Of a stretch of 64,000 bases of DNA, positions 40,901 through 47,903 are shown piece by piece. This DNA is from Prochlorococcus sp. AG-355-N18 (GTDB lineage: Bacteria > Cyanobacteriota > Cyanobacteriia > PCC-6307 > Cyanobiaceae). A program made the position numbers and the translations under genes. The notes under the pieces are model-generated. The model searched no databases. It worked only from the letters and a program-made list of their open reading frames with translations, and was not told the DNA's origin. Location: the NCBI GenBank assembly GCA_003278535.1, contig QCEG01000002.1, forward strand, positions 62,001 through 126,000, in the 5' to 3' direction. Position 1 is the first letter of the stretch, and each line of letters opens with the position of its first letter.

Positions 40901-41470
40901 TTAAATTGAAGTTCCTTTTTTGAGCTTTGACGAGGAATCATTTTCTGGAAAAATCTGTTTTATATTTTCTGGAAAGAAAAACTCTAATTGCCTCCTTAAA
41001 TCACCTTCATATAAATAGTCTTTTGTTGAGACTTTAAAAGTATCTCTTACTAATCGAACATTTATTTTTCCCTTTTTACCTGCCTCATTAATTCTTGATA
41101 AAACTAATTTAATTGGCTTATCTTTTGGTCCTTTTATGAGAGAAACAGCTTCATTTATACCCATTCCTTTAGTTGATTTGCCATCTATTTTTATGATTAC
41201 ATCATTTGGTTTAATGTCAGCTGAAGCAGCAGGTGAATCATTTATTACAGATTGAATAGTTAATTCAGCAGTGTCACTATTGAGAAAAAGCCTTATTCCA
41301 ATCCCTGATATTTCCTTATCTTTTTTATGAGATAGTTTTTTATTAGTTTTCACACATCCTGCATAATCTCGTGCTTCTAAACATTTTTTATGTAATTCAT
41401 CAGATATTTCAGCATTAACAGCAGTTGGTAAAGCGAGGGCAGCTAGTAATGGGAGTAGTAAGCGTTTCAT
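40901..41470 (-). CDS. Secreted PDZ-domain protein
   Basis: A 189-residue protein with a signal peptide MKRLLLPLLAALALPTAVNA and a PDZ domain (about 52-130) showing GIGIRLF, INDSPAASADIKPNDVIIKI, KSTKGMGINEAVSLIKG. PDZ domains bind C-terminal peptides. There is no protease domain, so it may be an adaptor in the periplasm. It lies between a membrane microprotein and the cupredoxin gene. Confidence 0.85.
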   Translation of the reverse strand: MKRLLLPLLAALALPTAVNAEISDELHKKCLEARDYAGCVKTNKKLSHKKDKEISGIGIRLFLNSDTAELTIQSVINDSPAASADIKPNDVIIKIDGKSTKGMGINEAVSLIKGPKDKPIKLVLSRINEAGKKGKINVRLVRDTFKVSTKDYLYEGDLRRQLEFFFPENIKQIFPENDSSSKLKKGTSI

Positions 41471-41474
41471 TTAT

Positions 41475-41879
41475 TTATTCAACAATAATTGAGCCTCCCA
41501 TCCCAAAAGGTGCATGAGGAGAACAAACATAATAGTATTTCCCAGCTGATACACCCGTTGTGTTCCATGATAGTTTTCCATCTTGAGTTCCAGGGGTACC
41601 TGATAATGTCCCTTTGGTTACTTGATCACCGCCTCCACGAGAAAATTCAGTCTTTATATAAAACGGATGACTAAACGCATCAACATTAAAAACAATAGTA
41701 TCTCCTTTATTAACAGTAACTGTAGGATCATTCCCACTTACAGATCCATTTTTATCTTTACCACTAAGAATATAGTTTTCTATACTTTCTGCTAAAACAT
41801 CAATAAAGTAAGTCTCTGACTTTGCATTCGCTGGAAATGAAAAACCTAAAAGCAAAGGCAATAATAAAAGTGAACGCAT
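41475..41879 (-). CDS. Secreted type-1 copper cupredoxin
   Basis: A 134-residue protein with a signal peptide (MRSLLLLPLLLGFSFPANA) and a plastocyanin-like fold. The likely copper ligands are His71 (SHPFYIK), Cys119, His122 and Met127 (YVCSPHAPFGMGG). It could carry electrons or sense/bind copper. It is not plastocyanin itself, since the loop spacing C-x2-H-x4-M and the N-terminal insertion differ. It is 4 bases upstream of the PDZ gene. Confidence 0.83.
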   Translation of the reverse strand: MRSLLLLPLLLGFSFPANAKSETYFIDVLAESIENYILSGKDKNGSVSGNDPTVTVNKGDTIVFNVDAFSHPFYIKTEFSRGGGDQVTKGTLSGTPGTQDGKLSWNTTGVSAGKYYYVCSPHAPFGMGGSIIVE

Positions 41880-41917
41880 AAACTTAAGGAATTTATATAA
41901 ACATATTAAAAAAAAAA

Positions 41918-41953
41918 GGAGCTAATTGCCCCTTATTTTAGATCGACTGTCAA
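41918..41953 (-). terminator. Palindromic motif plus terminator
   Basis: Minus strand: TTGACAGTCGATCTAAAAT, then GGGGC-AATTA-GCTCC with a ten-base T run. It lies between the stop of the gene at 41963 and the start of the cupredoxin gene at 41879, separating the two transcripts. Near-identical to 30181-30216. Confidence 0.75.
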
Positions 41954-41962
41954 TCAATTAAA

Positions 41963-42283
41963 TTATCCCATCGCTGCTACTTCTTCAGCAAGTTGTTTAT
42001 TTCTTAGAATAACTTCTTCATCATTAAAAACAGGAAGTACATTCCATTCAACGCCAAATTTTGCTCTCCAAATACCAAAATGTTCAGCCATTTTAAGATG
42101 ACTGTCAGCTTTGCATGTTACGAAAACTTCTCCGGTTTGAGGAGCATGGACTCTACTTATCAATTCAAAGCCGTCAAAATTATCCTTAGGTGCGCCGGAA
42201 GCAATATATTGTTCAAAGAGTTTGTACCCTTCAGATTGCGAAAGAGTATCTGGGATAACTCCATGAACGTGATAGTAAGCCAT
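41963..42283 (-). CDS. Dimeric alpha+beta barrel protein (DUF3303-like)
   Basis: A 106-residue protein (MAYYHVHGVIPDTLSQSEGY..., FELISRVHAPQTGEVFVTCKA, HFGIWRAKFGVEWNVLPVF) matching the small barrel folds common in picocyanobacteria. Likely binds a small ligand. It ends just before the palindromic motif/terminator module. Confidence 0.7.
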   Translation of the reverse strand: MAYYHVHGVIPDTLSQSEGYKLFEQYIASGAPKDNFDGFELISRVHAPQTGEVFVTCKADSHLKMAEHFGIWRAKFGVEWNVLPVFNDEEVILRNKQLAEEVAAMG

Positions 42284-42365
42284 AATTAAAATTCAATAGT
42301 GTAATTTCAATCTAAAAACGATAATTTAAAAAGTATTTAATTTATCTTTAAATTTAGATTTTTAT

Positions 42366-42378
42366 ATCGACAGTCAAT
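42366..42378. repeat. Recurrent motif, variant copy
   Basis: ATCGACAGTCAAT, a variant of the 13-nt near-palindrome with the G/A difference in the other arm, 83 bases upstream of the gene at 42283. The rest of 42284-42621 shows no gene or other structure I can support. Confidence 0.5.
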
Positions 42379-42621
42379 CATCTATTTACTGATTGATATC
42401 TCTCTCTAGACTTTATCTCAAATAATTTATGATTGGCTTCAGTTGTATGCCTGCAACTGCCTCATGACAACCATGTATTAATCCTAGGACTGGTAATTAA
42501 TTAACAGTCTCAAAATTTGGTCCTCTACCCGAACTTTATTCTTCCTTAAACCGTACATTGTGATACTCATAATAATATGCGTTGGTAGTTAGAACATAGG
42601 TGTAGTAAGTAAGAGGAAATC

Positions 42622-42705
42622 ATGAATAAAAGAGTTCCTTATACAATCATTCCTAAATACCTTAGGACTATTAATGATATAGATAATGGAGCAAATATAA
42701 AGTAA
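42622..42705 (+). CDS. Very short hypothetical frame (27 aa)
   Basis: ATG preceded by a good ribosome binding site (AGAGGAAAT) encodes MNKRVPYTIIPKYLRTINDI and a short tail. It looks like the N-terminus of a longer protein cut off by an early stop, but no continuation is seen in other frames. Confidence 0.35.
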   Translation: MNKRVPYTIIPKYLRTINDIDNGANIK

Positions 42706-42803
42706 TTTATTGGAAACTTAAGTGTGAAGAGAACCCTTCATATCGCGGCTGCGAAATTTAAAATATTGCTATGCTATTTAGATTAAAATAAAGATTATAA
42801 ATA

Positions 42804-43046
42804 ATGAAAAAAAAAGTTCTTCCTTTTATCAAAAAATACCCAATGAGCATTTTATTAGCGATTATTGCTATTAATTTATTCTCTATTGCTAGCAGTTTAA
42901 GAACAGAAGCTTATTTAAATAGGGAAAAGAATCTTTGTATTAAATATTTAAAACATCAAATAGATCGAGACACTCTTATCAAAAAGCTAAGAATAGTTAA
43001 GCAGGCAAATCCATCTAGTATTTGTGACTCTGTTCTTAAAAGTTAA
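42804..43046 (+). CDS. Small membrane protein (80 aa)
   Basis: Basic start (MKKKVLPFIKKYP), one span (MSILLAIIAINLFSIASSL), and a periplasmic helical domain with two Cys. Unknown function; it is four bases upstream of the DoxX-like gene and likely co-transcribed. Confidence 0.6.
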   Translation: MKKKVLPFIKKYPMSILLAIIAINLFSIASSLRTEAYLNREKNLCIKYLKHQIDRDTLIKKLRIVKQANPSSICDSVLKS

Positions 43047-43049
43047 AAA

Positions 43050-43388
43050 ATGCAATTAAAGTCTTTTACACCATTGGTTGCAGTATTTGGTACTTCATTT
43101 CTTATAACTATTATTTTGATTAAAAGCTTCCAAGTTTTTATGGGAATATCAATATGTCTTTTAGCGATGCTGAAGCTTATGGATATTGAAGCTTTTGGTT
43201 TGAGTTATAAAAAATATGATTTAATTACTTCTCGATTTAAAAATTGGATTTATATCTATCCTTTTTGCGAATTATTAATTGGCTTATGTTTTTTACTATC
43301 TTCACCTCCCTCTTCAATTATTTTTATTGCTTTAATACAGCCCGAACGAACTTTCCTCTGTAATGAAAAGCATCTAGTACAGCATTAA
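43050..43388 (+). CDS. MauE/DoxX-like membrane protein, C-terminus truncated
   Basis: A 112-residue membrane protein. The central KLMDIEAFGLSYKKYDLITSR and IYPFCELLIGLCFLL match the four-span MauE/DoxX fold, usually 130-150 residues. The fourth span is missing: after about residue 95 the frame runs 65 bases antisense into the excisionase-like gene and ends QPERTFLCNEK.... It was probably truncated when the integration module was acquired or rearranged. Confidence 0.65.
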   Translation: MQLKSFTPLVAVFGTSFLITIILIKSFQVFMGISICLLAMLKLMDIEAFGLSYKKYDLITSRFKNWIYIYPFCELLIGLCFLLSSPPSSIIFIALIQPERTFLCNEKHLVQH

Positions 43389-43554
43389 CATTCCATTTAA
43401 TAGGTGCTGTTCTACTAGCCCCAAGAATGTAATGTTCTCTTTCTATTAAAAAGCCATCTTCATAGCAATCTCTAAATTGCTTTAAGTACCATTGGCTAAC
43501 TCCTAACCAGTAGGCTGCTTCACTTGTTTTAAGCCATCTCTCTTCAGTTGTCAT
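43324..43554 (-). CDS. Excisionase-like DNA-binding protein
   Basis: A 76-residue protein with a winged-helix/MerR-like start (WLKTSEAAYWLGVSQWYLKQ) and a basic wing. Such proteins direct integrase towards excision or act as repressors. It sits 410 bases downstream of the integrase on the same strand, with a 62-residue gene in between, overlapping the truncated DoxX-like gene at its 3' end. Confidence 0.7.
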   Translation of the reverse strand: MTTEERWLKTSEAAYWLGVSQWYLKQFRDCYEDGFLIEREHYILGASRTAPIKWNVNAVLDAFHYRGKFVRAVLKQ

Positions 43555-43578
43555 TTTTTACCTTGAATGAAATATTAC

Positions 43579-43767
43579 TTAGCTGTCGCTGTCTTTCCTA
43601 AAACGACTCTTAAAACCATGCTTCAACATTGGCGTAGCCGTAGATAGGTCATGGCCTTTATTAATATGGTCAGCCGCTTCAATAAAATCCGCAGTTGATT
43701 TAGCATCATCATTGGAACGCTTCCTTACGGAAACATTGTATTTTCTATTAAAGCGACTTTTAGCCAT
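43579..43767 (-). CDS. Small basic hypothetical protein (62 aa)
   Basis: A soluble Arg/Lys/Ser-rich protein (MAKSRFNRKYNVSVRKRSND...) with a central helix. Placed between integrase and excisionase-like genes, it may help recombination or regulation. No family is recognised. The 196 bases up to the integrase stop hold no evident gene. Confidence 0.55.
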   Translation of the reverse strand: MAKSRFNRKYNVSVRKRSNDDAKSTADFIEAADHINKGHDLSTATPMLKHGFKSRFRKDSDS

Positions 43768-43963
43768 ATTAATTCTGGAGAATTGTTGTTAGTAGTAACA
43801 GCAACCCTGACCTCGTCTATCCACCTTGCCAAAGGTTTATACAAGTAATTCAGAATCTATTTGAAGATCAGAGTCTCCCGTAGTTGTTCATAAGTTGGCA
43901 CAAATATAGCCTCGTTTATCAGTTCTTATAAGTACTAAGTTATACATTCGAAATATTTAATTT

Positions 43964-45325
43964 TCATAATGTAATCCTCTCTTTGTTATGTAGATCAAAG
44001 GCTCTTTCAACACTCATTTCATCTGTATAACTTGCGTAACTTCCATTGTGAACATCAACTGTGTGACCCATTGCCTCGGCTGCGTCTTTAATAGATATTG
44101 GATACCTAGAACCTGTATGACATTGATGGGCAAATCTATGCCTGAGACTATATGGAGTTATATCAGAATTAGTCTTTTCAATTTCTTTCCAAATTGGATG
44201 TTTTTTTAATTTTTTAGTAAATGCTTTGCCTACTTCGGCATAACTATTTTTGTCCTGTACTAAACTAATTTGTTTTAATACTGTTGCTGGTAGTTTTACT
44301 AATTCTGAATCTAATAAGCTAATTAATTTATTACCTAAATTAGGTTTATCAGTTAAGTCCATAGCAAATACTCTTCTTGAGTCTCTATCTTGGTTAGTCG
44401 TATTTAAATTATTTTTTATATGGCCTACATATAACTTCCCACCTCTGACTTCAAGTTCTGCAAGTTCAGATAGTCTTAAACCAAAAATTGATATTAATCC
44501 TGTAGCTAAAAACATCTCAGGGTCACTTGATTCAAGATCATCCAATAATCTCAATAAATCACTTTCTTTTACATAAGGAGTTAATGAGGATTTTTTAGAT
44601 TTTTTAGAAACGCCTTTTAATTCTTTTCTGTAGTCATCTTCTGGAGGTTGCCATCTTTTATCATTCATTGAATGTCTTTTGATGCCATAAGTTAATATGT
44701 CGCACCAAGTATCTAGATATCTTTTTTTCTGATCTGGGGTGATATTTTCCCCTAATTTTGCAGCACATAATTTTATTAATTCTGTACCTGTATTAGGTGC
44801 TGGCCTCTTATTCATTACCTCTAAAAATATTTGAATCCTTGTGAAGTATTTTTTCTCTGTTCCGCTTGAAAGTGGTCTTTTAGTAGCCAAAAATTGGTCA
44901 ACTTTTGTGGCCTTTAATTTTGCCTCATATTCTTTAAAAACCTTATCGTATTCTTTTTGTGGATAGAAATGTTTTGGTGGAACTATTAGAAAATCTTGCC
45001 ATGCTTTATTAGGTGCTGTTATATCATCCCCAATAAATTTAGACTTCCATCTTCTACCAGCATCACTAAGTGGAAGGTTTTCTTTAACTACTAAAGGTTT
45101 TATAAATTTAATTGCATTGAGGACATCTATACCAGAAGATTTCTTCCATTTAATAGGAAGTGTCACAGAGGTTCTTTTGTTGGCTTTACCAAGCCCTTCG
45201 TTGTAAACATATAGGATTTTAGTCTTGCCACTTGTCTCGCCATTTACAAGCCATCCTTGCCCAAAATTAGTGCGAACGGAATCTCTTAAGTCTGTTTCCC
45301 AAGAACCATTACTAATACTGGCCAT
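43964..45325 (-). CDS. Tyrosine recombinase (integrase) of the element
   Basis: A 453-residue site-specific recombinase. The C-terminal catalytic domain shows Arg284 (FGLRLSELAEL), the box-II region PYSLRHRFAH (Arg395; the first His of HxLR is Tyr392), His421 (MGHT) and the nucleophile at Y430 or Y433 (NGSYASYT). The N-terminal half holds arm-binding and core-binding domains. The start lies just before the TAGTGCGA repeats and 141 bases from the tRNA it targets. Binding there may also control its own promoter. Confidence 0.95.
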   Translation of the reverse strand: MASISNGSWETDLRDSVRTNFGQGWLVNGETSGKTKILYVYNEGLGKANKRTSVTLPIKWKKSSGIDVLNAIKFIKPLVVKENLPLSDAGRRWKSKFIGDDITAPNKAWQDFLIVPPKHFYPQKEYDKVFKEYEAKLKATKVDQFLATKRPLSSGTEKKYFTRIQIFLEVMNKRPAPNTGTELIKLCAAKLGENITPDQKKRYLDTWCDILTYGIKRHSMNDKRWQPPEDDYRKELKGVSKKSKKSSLTPYVKESDLLRLLDDLESSDPEMFLATGLISIFGLRLSELAELEVRGGKLYVGHIKNNLNTTNQDRDSRRVFAMDLTDKPNLGNKLISLLDSELVKLPATVLKQISLVQDKNSYAEVGKAFTKKLKKHPIWKEIEKTNSDITPYSLRHRFAHQCHTGSRYPISIKDAAEAMGHTVDVHNGSYASYTDEMSVERAFDLHNKERITL

Positions 45326-45330
45326 TTAAT

Positions 45331-45359
45331 TAGTGCTATTAGTGCGAATATTAGTGCGA
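45331..45359 (+). repeat. Integrase arm-type repeats, right end
   Basis: TAGTGCGA at 45340 and 45352 (12-nt spacing) with a variant TAGTGCTA at 45331, 106 bases inside attR and just upstream of the integrase start. The orientation and spacing match the left-end pair. Confidence 0.7.
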
Positions 45360-45464
45360 TTTACCCAATATGTCCATATATTCACTTATAAGTACTTGAA
45401 GTGGAGTGTATATTTTCTTCTCTCTAAATTCTTTAAAACCCCTGCGGTAGTTCGGCTTTTGGGT

Positions 45465-45537
<73 letters not shown>

Positions 45538-45685
45538 AATTTTCAAGTGGGCCGGGTTGGACCAGATAAGATTACCAGCAGCACAGTAATTCTGAAGTGT
45601 GCAGAATAAATTTAGACGGCCTTTATGTGACTGTCAAATTATTTCTAGGGAGTGCTATCAGAAAGGCTTAGTCCTCTAATAAACC

Positions 45686-45877
45686 TTATTGAAGCTTATC
45701 GATCATTTCATCATGAAGTCTCCTCATTAATATTGTCATCAATATTCTTTCTCTACTTTCAAGTCTGAACCAATTTTGAAAAGATAATCTTTCAAAATTA
45801 AGTTCTTCCCTTATAGATATAATTTCACGCATTAATTTAGTTGAATCTTCTTCATCCACCAATTTCTTCCCCATCAT
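45686..45877 (-). CDS. Small helical hypothetical protein, operon gene 5
   Basis: A 63-residue charged helical protein (MMGKKLVDEEDSTKLMREII...) with an Arg-rich end. Its start overlaps the end of the preceding gene by 26 bases. It is last in a five-gene minus-strand operon with a Cas4-like nuclease. Role unknown. The 148 bases up to the tRNA hold a GC-rich stretch and no gene. Confidence 0.55.
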   Translation of the reverse strand: MMGKKLVDEEDSTKLMREIISIREELNFERLSFQNWFRLESRERILMTILMRRLHDEMIDKLQ

Positions 45878-46100
45878 CTATTTCTATTTCGTCATCAATA
45901 AAATTGTTGATCCATTGCTCCATAGATTCTTTTTCATTATCTTTATGGAGAATTTCAATTTTATTTTCTAAAATGAGAATTCGATTTTCAAGATTTTTAA
46001 AGTCATTTTTAACTGAGTAAAAGAATTCCCTATGAGAGGCAAGTTCTTCAGTAATTAGTTTTTTAAATCTTATGAATTCTTTTGCTAAGGGTAGATTCAT
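45852..46100 (-). CDS. Coiled-coil hypothetical protein, operon gene 4
   Basis: An 82-residue protein with a long heptad stretch (FYSVKNDFKNLENRILILEN) and an acidic end. The start overlaps the nuclease gene stop (ATGA-type), suggesting coupled translation. It may be a partner subunit. Confidence 0.6.
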   Translation of the reverse strand: MNLPLAKEFIRFKKLITEELASHREFFYSVKNDFKNLENRILILENKIEILHKDNEKESMEQWINNFIDDEIEIDDGEEIGG

Positions 46101-46828
46101 TTGCTTAAAAGTAAGTCACTTGAATCGATAACTTCATTATTAGTTCCCTTATATGCCTCGGTACATCCGTCTTTAAACTTACAAAAACGACAATTATTGG
46201 ATGATGGTTTTGCCTTTGGTATGTCTGACTGTCCAGCTATAGTTAGGACGTCTTTAATTTTTTGTCTTATAGGATCGGGTAGAACTTTATTAAGAGCATC
46301 ATCTCCTTCAATAGCAATATAACCAGGATTATCATCTAAGCTTTCATAACTTTTTGATCCATTGCTGTAGTAAAGACCAAACCCTTCTATTGTTGGCATT
46401 CTCTTTCCAGCTGCTCTTGCGGCACCCTGCAAAAGGATTGCATATAGGCCAATCTGGACTAAATGCCAATCTCTTTTTTTGCCAGATTTTGCGTCATAAA
46501 TAAATATTTTCCCTTCTGGATTCTTTCTTATTAAATCTGGCGTCCCAAATAATTTCATGCCGCATAGATTTATTGACTGCAATGGAAGCTCTAAATCAAG
46601 TTCAGATGATGGATATTTATTTTTAAGATTTAAAGCTAAATCATTAAGAACGGCTGTATGTTTAATTCTCCACTGCGCAAGAAATTTATCATCCGTTGGT
46701 GGTTTATATTTTGCAGCTTTCCAGAGTGCTAAATCGCAACTGTTACTAAAACTTGTTGCCTCAGCAACAGTACTTGGGCCAAGGCACTCATATCCGGATG
46801 CCTTTTTTGTGAATAAGGAAAAGTTCAT
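46097..46828 (-). CDS. PD-(D/E)XK nuclease, Cas4/RecB-like
   Basis: A 243-residue nuclease with the catalytic pattern GTPDLIRKN (Asp), then FIYDAKSGKKRDW (D-x-K) followed by the QIGLYAILL helix, as in Cas4/RecB-type exonucleases. At the C-terminus a Cys group CRFCKFKDGC with an early CDLALW Cys may hold an Fe-S cluster, as in Cas4/AddB. No CRISPR array or cas genes are nearby, so it is a phage- or element-type nuclease. It is the third gene of the operon. Confidence 0.83.
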   Translation of the reverse strand: MNFSLFTKKASGYECLGPSTVAEATSFSNSCDLALWKAAKYKPPTDDKFLAQWRIKHTAVLNDLALNLKNKYPSSELDLELPLQSINLCGMKLFGTPDLIRKNPEGKIFIYDAKSGKKRDWHLVQIGLYAILLQGAARAAGKRMPTIEGFGLYYSNGSKSYESLDDNPGYIAIEGDDALNKVLPDPIRQKIKDVLTIAGQSDIPKAKPSSNNCRFCKFKDGCTEAYKGTNNEVIDSSDLLLSK

Positions 46829-47373
46829 TTTTTAAAGTGTAAATTTGGTATACAAACAGCTAATGCCATAGGGAGGCCTAACTTATGAGACTGCTCAGAA
46901 AAAGTAATAATCAAATTCTCTACAAATTCTTGGCTATCTGAAATATTGCCTTCTAAGATCTTTGGCTCGCCGATTTCAGCGTCATTTTGAGATTGACTAC
47001 TTTCCTCACCCATCTCTTTAGTTGAGTTTGAGGTGTCCTCATAATCCAATTGATTTAGAAATTTAATCGTTTCTTTTGGTTGTAATTGAATTGGACTTAA
47101 CCTAAAGCCATTTTTTCGCTTTTCTAATGTGACTTTTTGGCCTAAAAGATTAGCAGCAATTTTTAGGTTGTAATCTCTCAAGTCAACAAGAAATACATTA
47201 GGCTCTCCCGATTCCTCATCAATTGATCGTCCATTAATAAAGTCAGCTCCGAAAGGACTTTCTTTAATATCTAAGAAAATTCTCTCCACTATTGCTGTAG
47301 TAGTAAAAGATTCTTTTTTTGCATCTAATAAAGAATCTTGAATAAAATTGTCTAAATTTTGTTTAATCATCAC
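46825..47373 (-). CDS. Unknown protein (182 aa), operon gene 2
   Basis: A soluble protein with an N-terminal helical domain, a central segment LVDLRDYNLKIAANLLGQKV and an acidic linker (about 120-150). It may be a partner of the nuclease encoded next, whose start it overlaps. No domain is recognised. Confidence 0.6.
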   Translation of the reverse strand: MMIKQNLDNFIQDSLLDAKKESFTTTAIVERIFLDIKESPFGADFINGRSIDEESGEPNVFLVDLRDYNLKIAANLLGQKVTLEKRKNGFRLSPIQLQPKETIKFLNQLDYEDTSNSTKEMGEESSQSQNDAEIGEPKILEGNISDSQEFVENLIITFSEQSHKLGLPMALAVCIPNLHFKK

Positions 47374-47584
47374 AACCGTTATTTGAATATGGATTATGAG
47401 GAGTTTTAGACCAAAGGTGCATCCATTTATCTAATTCAACTGAATTAGCTTGGCCTTCTTGATTATTTTCTGAAGAAATAATTTCTTTTGGATTCTCTTC
47501 AGCAATAAAATTATTGGGACCTAAAGTTGTCCTTTTGTTTAATTTGTGTCCAAAAGTTATTTTGAACGAATTAAAATAGTTCAT
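47363..47584 (-). CDS. Unknown protein (73 aa), operon gene 1
   Basis: A soluble protein (MNYFNSFKITFGHKLNKRTT...) with an acidic, Gln/Asn-rich middle and a Trp-containing end. First gene of the operon; it overlaps the next by 11 bases. Its leader contains strong hairpins. Confidence 0.55.
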   Translation of the reverse strand: MNYFNSFKITFGHKLNKRTTLGPNNFIAEENPKEIISSENNQEGQANSVELDKWMHLWSKTPHNPYSNNGCDD

Positions 47585-47610
47585 GAGTGCTCATGGATAA
47601 TGTTTACTCA

Positions 47611-47651
47611 GCCCAATAGGGCCGTGCTAGGGAGAACCACCTCCTTAGCAC
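47611..47651 (-). promoter_or_regulatory. Double-hairpin leader of the nuclease operon
   Basis: Read on the minus strand, an 11-bp stem with a 6-base loop (47624-47651) contains AAGGAGG within its arm, and a second small hairpin GGGC/GCCC (47611-47622) follows at once. The ATG at 47584 is 27 bases away. It may be a translational or attenuation control. Confidence 0.5.
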
Positions 47652-47660
47652 ATCAACTTA

Positions 47661-47705
47661 TTACATGTGTAATATGATGATTTAATAAATTTACTACAAG
47701 TGTAG
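47661..47705. promoter_or_regulatory. Paired TACA-N2-TGTA operators in a divergent promoter
   Basis: TTACA-TG-TGTAA (47661-47672) and CTACA-AG-TGTAG (47694-47705) are both 5-2-5 inverted repeats with centres 33 bases apart, about three helical turns. They sit between the minus-strand nuclease operon and the plus-strand gene at 47904 and could bind a dimeric repressor. Confidence 0.5.
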
Positions 47706-47903
47706 GAATTACTTATTAATTATTTACGTTTCGACACATTCACGTTTGCTAAATATCATATTTTTTAAAAAATGTAAGAGGATTATTGATTTTGTCTATT
47801 ATTATGGGAACTGCATTTATGACGATCTACGTAATGTAGTAATTTTAATTTGTTCTCTACTGCATAAATAGATATTATTTGAATAAGATATCTCCTTTTA
47901 ATA

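Noticed and set aside
23920-42378. Recurrent TTGACAGTCGAT as a -35 promoter box
   Set aside because: Spacing to any -10-like sequence varies (8 to 20 bases) and most copies follow stops and precede terminators.
46097-46828. Cas4 as evidence for a CRISPR-Cas locus
   Set aside because: No regularly spaced repeats and no cas1, cas2 or effector gene in the window; Cas4-like nucleases occur in phages and elements.
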